The notes below the pieces were generated by a model that made no database searches, was not told the DNA's origin, and was given only the letters and a program-made list of their open reading frames with translations. 64,000 bases of DNA from Terebella lapidaria (taxonomy: Eukaryota > Annelida > Polychaeta > Terebellida > Terebellidae), in the NCBI GenBank assembly GCA_949152475.1, contig OX424570.1, forward strand, positions 20,704,694 through 20,768,693, given 5' to 3'. Below are positions 1-11,823 of the stretch, in pieces. Position 1 is the first letter of the stretch. Each line of letters begins with the position of its first letter. The position numbers were made by a program, and so were the translations under genes.

Positions 1-2268
1 AGGTACTAAGGAAAACACTGGACACATTTTGAAAGTCATTTTTTGGGGAGGTTTCCTCAAGAACATAGTACTTTTTCCTGTGTACAAGTGCCTACCTTGT
101 TGTTTGTATTTTTGTCATCACTTGACATCCAGTGGGATTGCGAAAGATATGGATGACTTAGCTACTGTTGCTCGTGAGGTATACTGTTGGCGAAATCTGG
201 AAAGTTTGATATGTAGATGTTCTGAAGTAGAAATACAGGAAACTGGTGAAGTGCTCGGTGACGTCTTTCCATTAAGCTTCGAGTGATATTTCAGTTGATA
301 TACTCTAGTAACAGTTTGACCTTTCTAGGCGTCTGAGCGTTTCTGGGCGGCTACATCCTGTTATACAGTGCCAAATCGCAGCTATGGAACTTCTTTTCAC
401 TCTGGGCAACTATATTTGAATTGAACTGGCTTCCGAAACTTTTCTCTCACACGAAACTTCCCCAGATTTTCTATTTCTGGCCCATGCAAGATACAGGTAT
501 ATGAAGTTGGCACCCTCGTGCATATTATCAGAAGTATAAATTCGGCCAGAAAAAAATAAATAAACGACAACATCCACGAAATATGATCGTTTTACTGTGA
601 TTATACAAAATGGTGTTCTTAACTTCACTGCAATTAATGTGAATAATGATGTACAGTTTACAACGAAGTCATTCAGTTGCTTCCTCACTCGTCTGGCAGG
701 CCTAAGCATAGCGACAAAAGTTTGGGCTATTTGGAAATTATAAGCCATATGTTTAACGTATTGTAATGGAAAGCGTGTGCCAATACAATCAGTTACTGAG
801 CACACTTTATCACAGCAGTACAATGGCATGTCAGATCGTTGATTTGCTTGAGTAGAGTCGCGGTCTTTGTAACGCATACAATGTAAGTATCAATCTATTA
901 CCACCAATACAGTCAGAATTTGATGAGGCCAATAACAAACGTAAAATACAACATTTTGCAGTAGAAACAAAACCCGACCAAATAGTTTATCCAAAGACAC
1001 ACTGACGTCATCAGGGGCAGACAGTGTGTTAAATGTAGTTGTTTCTACTGTAACCTGGTGGAATTAGTATACAACTGCCCAACAACCTATGAAAATAATT
1101 TAGAAATCCGAAACAAACCCCGTGGAACAGATATATGACAAGTACATAAGTACCTGATCACAAGCTAGAAGGCTACTGAGTTGATGATATCCTTAAGTTA
1201 CAACATAATTTGTAAGGGATGAAACTTTATGAATGATGCATGCTCTTACCCACAAACTTCCTACATCTGCAAAGTTGGCTTGTAATTTTTCTGCAAATAC
1301 TTCATAATGAGCATCACCACATAGGCAAGTTGCGGCTAGTGATCAGAGGTTTTATCACACTCCTACAGCGATTATGACGGGGTAGCTCGTGGTATGCCAA
1401 ATGACTTAGGAGTAGCTCAGGTTCCTGGAAACGACCGCGGGCAAAATAAAACCACGCATAGGGCAGTATTTGGTTATTTTATCATTAGCTGAAAGCTTAT
1501 GTACTGTCGTTCTAATATAGCTAACATTGACACCTTAACGAGCAAGGATCACTTTCGTTCTCATGAATTAAACTTTATATTAACAATCTGGCACGATTCT
1601 GTAATCATTCCCAGATGTAAATGACTCTGAACTAACATAAACCTGTCTCCAGGGTTTTCAGAGAATTTATATGCCACCAGAAAATGAACATATGCAACAT
1701 GTGGGTGGATGAAGAGAGTCATGACCTACGCTGTAGGGAGGAATGATATCCCGATATTGCTTGAATTGATTGCCAGTAAATATGCCCGAGAAATGAAATG
1801 TGTTTATTAACCTATCACCGCCACAAGATTTAGATGATAACAATAAATAGTCTAAAATGAAATATTCTGCAATAAAAGAAAAGCCTGACTAGATATTAAT
1901 ATCTAAAGACATGTTTGTCATAACAACAACAAATGTGTTATTACTATGGCATATTTTATATCTTGACCATTGTGTTCAAAACTTGTAGTTAAAATGTTTT
2001 TACTGTAATTGAATAATCACTATAACACATTGGAAAGGGTGGATCATACTAGTAAATGACTGTTTAACAATCATGTTGATGTCATAATACGGAACGATGG
2101 GTTACTAGCAAAGTTAATTGGCATACAGGTACCTGTAAAATGCGGTATGATTGTGGAGGCTTATCACATATAGCCTGGAGATACGGTCACACCCCTGATA
2201 GAGGTGTTTAACCTGCTGTATTCGACAACAGCGAGCAATCACCTGAAAACCTCTTGAGCCCAACTGAT
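1..2268. other. AT-rich non-coding sequence
   Basis: I see no gene here. A 155-codon open frame on the minus strand (877 to 410) has no recognisable domain, low complexity and no codon bias that would set it apart, so I do not call it. The only structured parts are copies of a dispersed repeat near 885-1000 and 1800-1910. The stretch near 2180-2330 shares short blocks with the repeat family seen at 4130 and 10690. Confidence 0.5.
885..1000 (+). repeat. Dispersed ~105-bp repeat, copy 1
   Basis: This block begins near gtaagtatcaatctattacc and ends near aaacccgacc. It recurs at about 54552-54655 with roughly 85% identity by eye, where it looks like an insertion relative to segment A. Its first part recurs near 61100, and a weaker copy lies near 1800-1910. 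The family is unidentified. Its short length and dispersed copies suggest a small non-autonomous element. Confidence 0.5.
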
Positions 2269-2269
2269 C

Positions 2270-2617
2270 TTCCCTTCGAAGCATCCGCCCGGGAGAACTC
2301 ATTAATGCACTTTCTGTCGAGTGAGCATAAATTAACATTATGAAAACGCATTTATATATATAATTGGTGATGTATTAATAGTTACAGACCCTTCTGGAAT
2401 TATCATAAAACATTGGACCTGTAAAGCAGTGATCATACATTGACGTGGCCTTCCCTTCGAAGTATTAGCTCGGAAGAGGTCGTTAGTTTATTGCCTGTCG
2501 ACAAACTGACAGATAGAAACATATCAATACGTGTGTATTCAGTGATTGATCAAAGGCTACAAACACTTTCTATAATTACCATAACATTATTGGACCTGTA
2601 AAGCAGTAATCATATCA
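2270..2617. repeat. Two-copy direct repeat, ~182-bp period
   Basis: Both copies open with cttcccttcgaag (2270 and 2451) and close with attggacctgtaaagcagt followed by an atcata motif. The interior is diverged, with about two thirds of bases matching. It is an old tandem duplication with no coding content. Confidence 0.6.
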
Positions 2618-2639
2618 TAAGAAGTCACCTTTAGGATGC

Positions 2640-4110
2640 GGTTGGCATCATAAAAATCTTATACTGACAGTTAAGAGTCGATTAACACATTCGTGCGTGA
2701 TAACGACAACTGCAAACAGGTACTTTTAGGTACTGATGTTTTTAGCAGAAACGCGGACAAATACATACTACTAGATACAGGTCATTGACCGAGAAAAGCA
2801 CGTGTTTTTTTGTCAGACATGATTAATATTATTTACCTAGGGTGTACGTCTAACAGTGACACTGAGCCCAACCCTACGGTCAATTGTTTTACAGGATTGG
2901 CTGTTCATTAACGAATTTCATACGAACAATTTAACTTGTTGAAAACGGTCGATTTCAGATATTGATAGTGAACGATTGCAATCACAATAATCGCACTAAT
3001 AGGACATGTATGATCAGAAGTGTTCATGTCATCACCGATCTTATCCATCGATCCCATCTGTCAAGACAAGCGCCACACACGTGATAACGACAGCGTCTCA
3101 AGGACACTTAATTGATATCATGTCGGTGGATATTACAAGCCACACTTTTGAATATCATATTCGTACAGATTCACATAAAATGTGACAACTGTTTCGTGTC
3201 ATCAAATTTGGAGTGGCTGAACAACATTCTCACTGTGATTCCCATCCCTTGGCTCAAGAGATTCTCCTCAATTCACAAGTTGAATTCGTTCTATTCATGA
3301 ATTATTTTCCATTCATTAGCACTAGTTGTGCAATTGTTTACAATTGAAACAACACATGATTTGCTACCCTGGTGGAAAACACTGCAATCAGTCATTTGTC
3401 TAAGATTAATTACAGACTACACACATCTTTGAGCGGCAGATTACGGTACAACACCTGTTTCTAACATTCAATGTTTATGCTCACTACTAATTGTTGTTAT
3501 TCTGACATGTTGACGTCACATCGATCCTAATTTTCAGTCACTTCAAAAGGTGTATTATTAGTTGACAAGGGCCTAGTGTCTAGAAAGCTGATACACGCTT
3601 AGTCATGACAACCTTTGTTTCCTCACAATCGTTTACCATGTTCGAATATACATAATGTACATATGTGTCGCAATTGTCTGCAAAATAAACTTCTCGGGAC
3701 AGGTGACAATGCCCTCACTGGCCTCGAAGTGTATTGTATGCTGCTTACTCCAAATCAAAATATTCCTTAACTAATACTATCGTGTATTTATGTCTTGTTT
3801 CACATTTTGCACTGGGAGTTGTTTATTCAATGTTTTTTTACGGATATAATTCAAAACACTACGGAGTTGAAGCGGTCATACAATAAGCAAACACTTGCAA
3901 CAATATAACATATAAATGTATGTAAGCATATTTGGTCCAGTGTTTAGCAGTCATTTCAATATTCTATTCTGGAAAAAAACCTCATAACTTTCATAGTTTA
4001 GTCTATTGTCACTGTTATCTGGTTGTATGAAGTATGATCTTTTTTTTCAGAATAAAAGAAAGATACGCCATAGAAGACTGCATTATGTTGGATCCTCCCC
4101 TGAAGTGTCC
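2640..4110. other. Non-coding sequence, nothing recognised
   Basis: AT-rich sequence with short open frames only. I recognise no domain, RNA gene or clear repeat in it. Confidence 0.4.
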
Positions 4111-4129
4111 TTAGTCTGAATCACAAGCA

Positions 4130-4520
4130 TCCTTGGCAAATACACAGCACAATCAGCCACCAGAGCCAAGAGTTCTGCCCAGCAACTCCCCTCAGCAGTT
4201 ACACTGCTGTGTTTGACAGTAGCGAGCATTCTCCGCCTTGGCCCGAACGTGTTCGTCACTTAGGGAGTTTTCACGCAGAATCCGCCTGCCAAGGATGGGC
4301 CTCAGAGGGCAACCCAGGATACGATAGCAGTGAATACATAGAAGACTCCGTCGCCTCGCTGAAGGACACTTCACAACGGAAGCTGAATGACACTGAATTT
4401 CTACTTGTGTCATTCAGATTGTTGGTTAACTTTGCGAGAATGAATATCGCGTTGGGATTTGTGAACTGCATTTCACAATACGTGATTGGAATTACTTTTG
4501 CTGATGGAACAGATGCGAAT
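4130..4520 (+). repeat. Ancient dispersed repeat (copy at 4.1 kb)
   Basis: This stretch shares an ordered series of blocks with 10690-11040: a cagcaact/agctcccc block, a gacagtagcgag-like block, a cgaacstgytcgtcact block, then gagttttcacgc, and finally a block reading tgatgggaatcact or tgattggaattact. A shorter match lies near 2180-2330. The copies are GC-richer than their surroundings. The overlapping open frames are in different frames in the two copies, so this looks like an old mobile element rather than an exon. Confidence 0.45.
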
Positions 4521-4529
4521 ACTAATTGT

Positions 4530-7079
4530 GTGATATCCTTGAGCATGAATGCTGACGTCAAACATGTGTGATATGGTGGTCCCAAATATATGAACATTAA
4601 TGATACACACCCGTAGAATAATAATGACCCTTTCTTAGAAGATTGGACGCTACATAATATCAGCCTTGAAATCGTTACATCATTCGGCAATGATCATGGT
4701 TGGGTAAACGAACTGAGTTTATAAATGGGGATTACAATACTATATGTGCGTTAGATTTAACGGTCAGTATGTACTCAATGCGGGAAAAAAAACTCGGGAG
4801 TGAAGTTCACATTAGTGACATATTGACTCTGTGCTGCCTCATGAGAGGAGAAATAAGTTGTTTCAACGAAATAATGAGTCCTTTCAACGAGATAGTCAAG
4901 TTATTTACGAGGTAATAAACAAGACTCCACATAGTGATAATAATACATGATTTAAATATTATTTTGACATACAAAATCAAGATTGCCAGAAATCCTCAAT
5001 AAATCTGTAGATCGGGCCGTTATTAATCTAAATATGTAATAATAGTTATGTAAACCTTCCTTTAAAGTCTCGACTTTTTTTCTACAAATCATATAATATA
5101 CAAAGCAAAATATTGTAAACGTAATAATTTATATGGGGGTTTATTTTACGGTTTTGCATAGTTACAGTTCACAAAGGTCACGGCACGGTTACAATGTATA
5201 TTCTTGAATAATTGGCAAGTTATGTATATGAGGTCATATAATAGTCAATATACCTGCTATAGCATACATTTAGCTCATTATTTCGTTAAAACGGCTTATT
5301 ATCTACACTATTTCGTTAAAACGACTTAATAGCTTGTTAAAATAACTTAGATAGCTCGTTAAAACAACTTAATGTTTTTTTCACATGTGACAACAATGCG
5401 CTTCCTTAGCCCTTAGAACCTCAGAGCTTTCTCTCTTTTGGTATTGGAGCAATGGGTAGTGGGAGCATGGTTTGATCCCGAGTATCAACTGCTTCGTTCT
5501 AGAGATATTATCGCTAATAACTCAATTTCAATAACCATATCTTGGTATGTGAACATGATCTAACATTCAGAATTGAAGTTAGGTCAATCATAGATCAACG
5601 GCATGTAGTCAAGCAATTGCAAACCACGAGGGAATGGGGATTCACACGAGCCATTGTATTGTGAGGAAAGTGGCTGTATCTTCCTGTAAATCAACGGATG
5701 TGCCATTGAATTGACGTGCTGCTGCTTTATGAACAACTAACGGGCTAGACTACATACATTAAGATGCGATTGTATATATGAATTTCCCCTTATGCTATTG
5801 GAAAAAAAAAAACATGAGAACATAATATCCCCCTTTTGGTATTGTAGATGTAATCAACTCCGAGATAATCAAGCAACTAAGATGAACTGAACTAAATGTC
5901 CGATAATTGAATTGATAGCTTGTCTGTCTGTTAACTGAACAGAACTAGAACAACTTTTCTCCAATATGTTTTCGAAGTTCAACAACTCTGCAATCTTTTG
6001 TTATTAGATGTATGTCAGTGAATATACATGCATTACATCTTGGAAAATCACATTCAGTTCATTGTACAAGATCATTTGGTCACAAGATAATAAGGACGAG
6101 TTTGCCCCCATCGTACCGTACTAATGGCATAGAGGGATATGCGCCTATAGGTCAGCATGCGGCTCTATACGGATAGAGGCGCTTGCACCAGTACGAAAAC
6201 AAAATGCGGAAATCCGATTATGGGATATGCGCAGCAGTTCGGTATGCGGTTAAGACTTAGGATTGTTCACGTATGCTGAACTGGTCCCGGCTACAAACAA
6301 AGATAGACAGCACATTTTTCTGAAATTCCTGTTTCTTTCCATACCCCATCAGAACACATAATAATAAATCAGAACTCGTATCACTGAATACTGTGAATTG
6401 TGAATCACAATAAATGTAGTGATGAGAGAATACTAACAAAGTCAAGTTCATCTGTCAGTGAAACACGCTTTTTGGTCATAGTTTTGTTTTGAAATATCGG
6501 ATCATCTTGAAATTTTGTGTGTCGTAATTGAGGGTCATGTCGCAATTTTTCACCAAATTTCAGAATTCTATTTGAAAAAAAATTGGCACTGACAGATGAA
6601 CTCGACTTTAAATATAAAAGACATTAGAAAACTATACTGATTTTATTGATGGTGGTATATTTTATGCGGTGAGACACACATTGAAGCAGGATAACTACAA
6701 GTGAGGTTAGTATTCTGCTACTAAGTAGTATGTATTGATTATTCAACAGCCATGGCAGATATTCACACAGAATACTAATCGCAAAGTAAAGTACTATATG
6801 CCCACTTGTTAGGATCACATGCGTACTACAGGTAGTATTTGATTAGCATATTCGGTTTTCTGGTCTCCTGGTCAGTAGCTGATTGCAGAATAAGCGGACA
6901 AAACAATGGTAATTAATTTATTGTTACACCCGGGCAGATCAACCTGTATTGTTACACACCTCAACAGGTGTCAAAACACAATAAAAGCAGAACATAGTAG
7001 ACAAGAGTAAAGGGTTATACATAAATACATATTCGACAAGAAACATAATATGAATATAAATTCAAGATTTTAAGAAATG
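4530..7079. other. Non-coding sequence with a small minisatellite
   Basis: No gene is visible. Apart from the minisatellite at 5277-5372 and short A/T runs I see no ordered structure. Confidence 0.4.
5277..5372. repeat. Degenerate minisatellite
   Basis: About four imperfect units share the core tcgttaaaacgacttaat, with variable spacers of 5-15 bp. The units are roughly 20-35 bp long and diverged. No coding potential is seen. Confidence 0.6.
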
Positions 7080-8051
7080 TCCGGGATAAAAATTACCCCA
7101 ATGGCTAAGAAAGGTTACCGGACAATATATATGTTACATATTAGCCTTTTGTCCCGTCACCTTGAAAATAAGGTCATTAGTCAATTCAAAGTCAGCATAT
7201 ATCACTTCTAGTATGTCCACAATTGATTAGTAAGCTGTAAAATCGATAATAAGTGAGATATTAGCCAATTTGTAATCTGACTTTGAAAATGAGGTCGAAT
7301 ATCGAGTTAAAAATCATGAGAATATTCACCATACCAGTATCATTTCCTCTATGTTCACAATTGATTCCTAAGCTGCAAAATCAATAATAAGCGAGATATT
7401 AGTCATTTTGTCCTGTGACTTTGAAATTCAGGTCAGAGGTCAAATTCAAGGTCATGAGAATAATCTATATAAATAATTTCCTATATGTTCATAATTGATT
7501 CCTAAGCTGTAAAGACGATAATAAGCGAGATATTGGCCATTTTGTCCTGTGACCTTGAAAATCAGGTCGAAGGTCAAATTCAAGGTCGCGAGAATATTCA
7601 GCATATACCATTTCCTATATGTCCACAATTGATTCCTAGTCTCTAATCTCAATATTAAGTAAGATATTAAGCATAATGTGTCCCATTATAAAGCATAGGA
7701 GAATTTAACATGGGCAAGTCTCATTTGGACCAAACTTATACACTTCAGAGGGGCATATAGAAGGAGTGTTATGCATCAATAAGAAAAGAAGTTACTGAAC
7801 AGGTTTTTGAGAAAACGACCGTGAAAGTCCAAAATTGGCCATTTTTCATCAAAAATGGCCGCCATTTTGAAAAAAAAATGCGAAAATAAAAAAAATACCT
7901 CCCTCTCAGAATAATTTTAGGTATTTTTCTTCAAAATTTCAGAAAGATTCGACTGTAAACTTTAAAGATAGAAATGTAGATAGACGACGACGACGACGAC
8001 GGACACAACGTCATGCCAAAAGGTTATCGGACCGAAGGTCCGGTAGCCTAA
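7080..8051 (+). mobile_element. Pearl/HINE-like non-autonomous Helentron
   Basis: The architecture matches pearl elements of bivalves and HINEs: four tandem ~130-bp core repeats (7141-7665), a spacer rich in gccattttt motifs, a (GAC)n microsatellite (7983-8001), and a 3' end with the short hairpin cggaccgaaggtccg at 8028-8042 just before CTAA at 8048-8051. Near the 5' end, ggttaccggac at about 7111 is complementary to gtccggtagcc at the 3' end, the kind of subterminal inverted repeat known for Helentrons. No Rep/helicase is encoded. A second, reverse-oriented family member lies at 40223-41390. The 5' boundary is approximate. That it is Helentron-mobilised is inferred from the architecture. 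Confidence 0.65.
7141..7665 (+). repeat. Four tandem core repeats of the HINE element
   Basis: Units begin at 7141, 7261, 7399 and 7533, giving lengths of about 120, 138, 134 and 133 bp. Each starts with ttag/ttgg plus a tttgtc-like block, carries a tgaccttgaaaatcaggtc-like block, then ccacaattgattcctaag, and ends in a variant of aataagcgagata. The third and fourth units are most alike. Confidence 0.8.
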
Positions 8052-10680
8052 AAATGAGCTTTAAATAAGCTGTGTCTCGAAAGTCACGATGTTTCTCATC
8101 GTTCTGGGGCAACTGTTCGAGAGGTGGTTGGCTGCTGTGTAATTGAGGGAACTTCTTCTAATTGACTTCTGGGTATGGTGTGGGTGTGAGTTTGTTGGTT
8201 TCACTGGAAATTGAAGATGTCGGGATTGGAACATAGAGGGTCAGCATGTCCATCATGTACAGGGGGCTTTTGTGCTGGAGAAATTTCATTGCGTAGACAA
8301 TAACCCGGAAATTTATGCACGTGTACTTGGAGCTAATGGCGATAAGCAAGGACAGGCATAATGTGGTCACATGGACTCGACCGTTTCACGACGCGTGCTG
8401 TACGGTTCTTGGCGACTTGAAAACGTTCAATCTGATAATCATTCAGTTTGGACAGCAGAGAACAACAATAGTCCAGGCACACTTTGACGAGCCATTGGAC
8501 TGCATATTGACCAGCAGTCTGAGAATAATACCTCCTTGTTCGGCCCATCTTTTGAGATGGTAGTTACATGTTTTGATTATGTTATGCAACCATGATCTGG
8601 ACAAAATTCGATATCAGATGTATACTGAAACATTCGCTCTGACGGATTCCGTGAATCCGTGCAGTGATACATAAGTAAGATAAATATTGAAAATTGACAG
8701 TTCATTAGCTCATAATCATTTCATGTATGGTGTCATAGTGAAGGAAATATAAGGTCCCAATTGATACTTTATATGTTGCCGAAAACGACAGTATAATTAT
8801 GTCAATTCATGACCGTGCAAGCGTATGAATTTGGACACATCACGTTTTTTTTTCTCTCGTGTCTTCACTTCAGTTTCATCTTCAGTTTTCATCTATTTTG
8901 CAGGATATTTCAGTTCCAAGATTATACTAAATACTCTGGACTTTTTCCCCGCATTGGGTCAAATACGTGACTCTTCAGCCGAGAAGAATTTGACAAACAC
9001 GATCATAATTCTGTAGTTCGTCTTGTCGACAAACCACTCAAGATGAACACCGCGCACGTCACGGAGGTAGTATCTCATGGACAGTAAATTACAGTGCTGT
9101 CTGTAGTACGTCAGTTCATATTACAGCCACGCATGTTGAATATCCGCTTCGTTCATATTAACGTCAAAGATAATACATGATTTTCACCATCCATGGGAGA
9201 AGAATGTCTCATTAGATAGCTAATGGAATATATCCTTCTCTCAACGTTGCATCGACTGAGTGAACACTTACCGAAAACAAACTAAATATAATATTCCCAG
9301 ATTATTCATATTCACTGACGATTTACATCTCTATTTATCCTTGGATAATTTTCGTTGTTGTGATTCATAAGATATTTGATATTTCCTATATGTATCAGCA
9401 AAAATCTGGTGATAAGATAATGATAATACTTTCATACGTATAATTATATTAAATACTATAAGTTATCATGGGCTTCAGACCCCAATACGGCGTGATATCT
9501 GCCTGAAGTCACAATATACCACGAGGCCGCAGGCCGAGTGGGATATGCTGACTGAAGGCATATATTATGCCGTATTGGGGTCTGAAGTCCATGGTAACGA
9601 TTTTATCATTGGATTATGTGGAACTCTCCAAAACGTCATTCTGTATTACCCGCCTGAAGCCCACGATACAGAAAATATCGTGGGGTTGCGTCACAGCTTC
9701 TCGAAATACAGGGTGGTATTGTCGGGGATTTAACCAATCAGGATCGCGCATTCTCAGCAATCCGATGATAAATAGACAATATTACCCGGTGTTTCCAGTA
9801 TGTGACCTGATATTTGCCTGGAAAACCAGGTGATGTTGTGTTTATTATATACCGTGAAAAGAATAGCGTAAGGACATGTGCAAGTGTTGTCATGGCAACA
9901 TCATTCGATGCGCGCCCTGATCTTTGCCCTCGTATTTGACCGCTGAGCGTTGTTATCGTACAGGGCACAAACAGTGTTATGCGGACGAATAACATCGCAG
10001 GTATATAATAATAATAACTATCTCCTTGTGGCGCCTGCAAGATACTTAGTACGTGAAATAATGATATCTAAAAGAACAAATATCAAAACAACGTAGCATG
10101 TGTGCATTTATATTGGATATGCATCCGATTCGCAGTATATTAAATCATTTGTCTAACACCAATTATAGACTATAAACACATGTGACCAGGCAAACTACAT
10201 CACAAACACATGTTTCTGACATTCAAATATATGTGAAATATAGACGAGTCATAAATGGAGATTTGTTGTCAATACTATCTGAATTCAGACCTCAGGCTGA
10301 ACCACATATGTTTCATTTATCTGCTGATGATAACGCCCCGAAAATTATGGATATTGCTTGATGTTTTAAGCATATACATAAATGTAATGATTACATTTTG
10401 AAAACATTTGAAATCATATGCCACTTACATGTTTAGTCAATGTTTTCAAACGTGATCAAACTCCGTGGTCTATACACTACGGTTCATTGATCAATGTTCA
10501 GATCAATGTTGCTTGAACAGTAATACGATGGCCATAATATAACAATATGAGCGCCATCACCTGCACTCCTGAAATATGATTACTTGGCAATTACATTTCG
10601 TCAGAACGGATACACCATGAAACACCCTGTATGACCATAGCCTCTGCAGTATCATCTGCCTGAAATGAGATTCGTCAAAG
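8052..10680. other. Non-coding sequence with a fold-back element
   Basis: No gene is supported. Open frames of 60-100 codons occur on both strands but have no recognisable domain. The inverted repeat at 9462-9598 is the only clear structure. A small palindrome (cacgata...tatcgtg) follows near 9662-9682 and may belong to the same element. Confidence 0.4.
9462..9598. repeat. Short inverted repeat / MITE-like fold-back
   Basis: Two arms of about 40-45 bp, with a core of cttcagaccccaatacggc, face each other around a ~50-bp centre. The centre contains the small GC-rich palindrome gaggccgcaggccgag. The arms extend outward to gttatcatgg and its complement ccatggtaac with a few mismatches. No transposase is present. 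A MITE or a hairpin-forming non-autonomous element is most likely. Confidence 0.6.
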
Positions 10681-10689
10681 AGCACATCA

Positions 10690-11040
10690 GCCAGCGAGGC
10701 AGCTACAGTTTCCGCCCAGCAGCTCCCCAGACGAGTTACACTTGTTCTCACTTGTGCTGCCAACAGCGAGTAATCACCGCCTCTGCTCTAGCTCGAACCT
10801 GCTCGTCACTTGGGGGAGTTTTCACGCGGGAGGGGAATCTGCCACCAGATCACGGGCGCAGTATGCGCAGGCTTGGGTCCTTTACTCCGGGAACATTTCA
10901 CAGTCGAAGTTGAATGGAGCCGGACTTTCTCCATTTGTCAATCAGCGGTTTATTTTGTGTCGATGGTGGTATTGAAAACATTTTTGTGGATTGTAGTCTG
11001 GAATACTTGATGGGAATCACTCTCCTTGTTAGGATGTCTG
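10690..11040 (+). repeat. Ancient dispersed repeat (copy at 10.7 kb)
   Basis: Homologous in block order to 4130-4520. Three open frames overlap here, but none agrees in frame with the other copy, so I treat it as a decayed element. It lies about 0.8 kb upstream of the receptor start codon. I cannot exclude that part of it was recruited as promoter or 5' UTR. Confidence 0.4.
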
Positions 11041-11823
11041 TATTTCAATATATTGTATGGAACAAAAAGATAAATCGTAAAGATATGATGTCATACAAAT
11101 TGAACCCATTGGATTATCTGATTTTGGTTACTTAGAAGTTGGAATGTGGTATCATGGTCACATGTATTCATGACATCAGCTTTACTAACCATCATATTAT
11201 TCCACCTCCATCTGATATGAATGGGGAATAGATTGTCGTGTTTGATCCATAATTTAACTCTGACAGAAAAGTGGTCCCTGCAAAACAATCTTGGAGATAG
11301 CGCTTAGGTGTGTATGATTTGTGTATAGAAATATATATACCTTCAAACTATCACGAAAACTACAAGATTTTCATGTTTACCGGAACATGCCTAAACTTTA
11401 AGACCCTTGACTGTTTTTATTGTACAACGTATGGAATCAGTATACAGCTGCAATCAATCGACCTTATGGAATATGTGTATGACCTCATATAACCTAATGA
11501 CAAGCAAAACTTTTCGAGTCTATGCCTGCCACACTATTCGTAAAAAAGTTAAATATTTAGGACATTTTGTTTTAAAATCATAGAATATGAATAAGACCAC
11601 AATGGTCTCTCTTCAAATGTGATGTGTCTTAATAAGTGTCTTTTTTCTGGCGGGTGAATTCTGATGATGAATTAGATGACATTTGATGAGCTTTTTGGTA
11701 TTACCGTAAGACAGCTTCACCGATTCAACTCAGAGAGTGACATTGAACAATCTCTGATACGCACTCATAGTTGCTCTCAAACAATGATTCACAACAACAG
11801 CCAAATTTAAAGAAAAGAAGATA
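11041..11823 (+). other. Upstream region of the receptor gene
   Basis: Non-coding sequence leading into the receptor. A TGA at 11785-11787 is in frame with the receptor ATG and no intervening ATG exists, so the start at 11824 is the first usable one in this exon. Any further 5' UTR exon and the promoter cannot be placed from sequence alone. Confidence 0.4.

Noticed and set aside
410-877. 155-codon minus-strand ORF, the longest frame besides the receptor and the RT-related ones
   Set aside because: No recognisable domain, no homologous frame elsewhere in the window, and a length that is not surprising in 64 kb scanned in six frames.
7141-7665. Array resembling CRISPR or a satellite
   Set aside because: Units of about 130 bp without short identical repeats and unique spacers, in a eukaryotic genome; they fit HINE core repeats.
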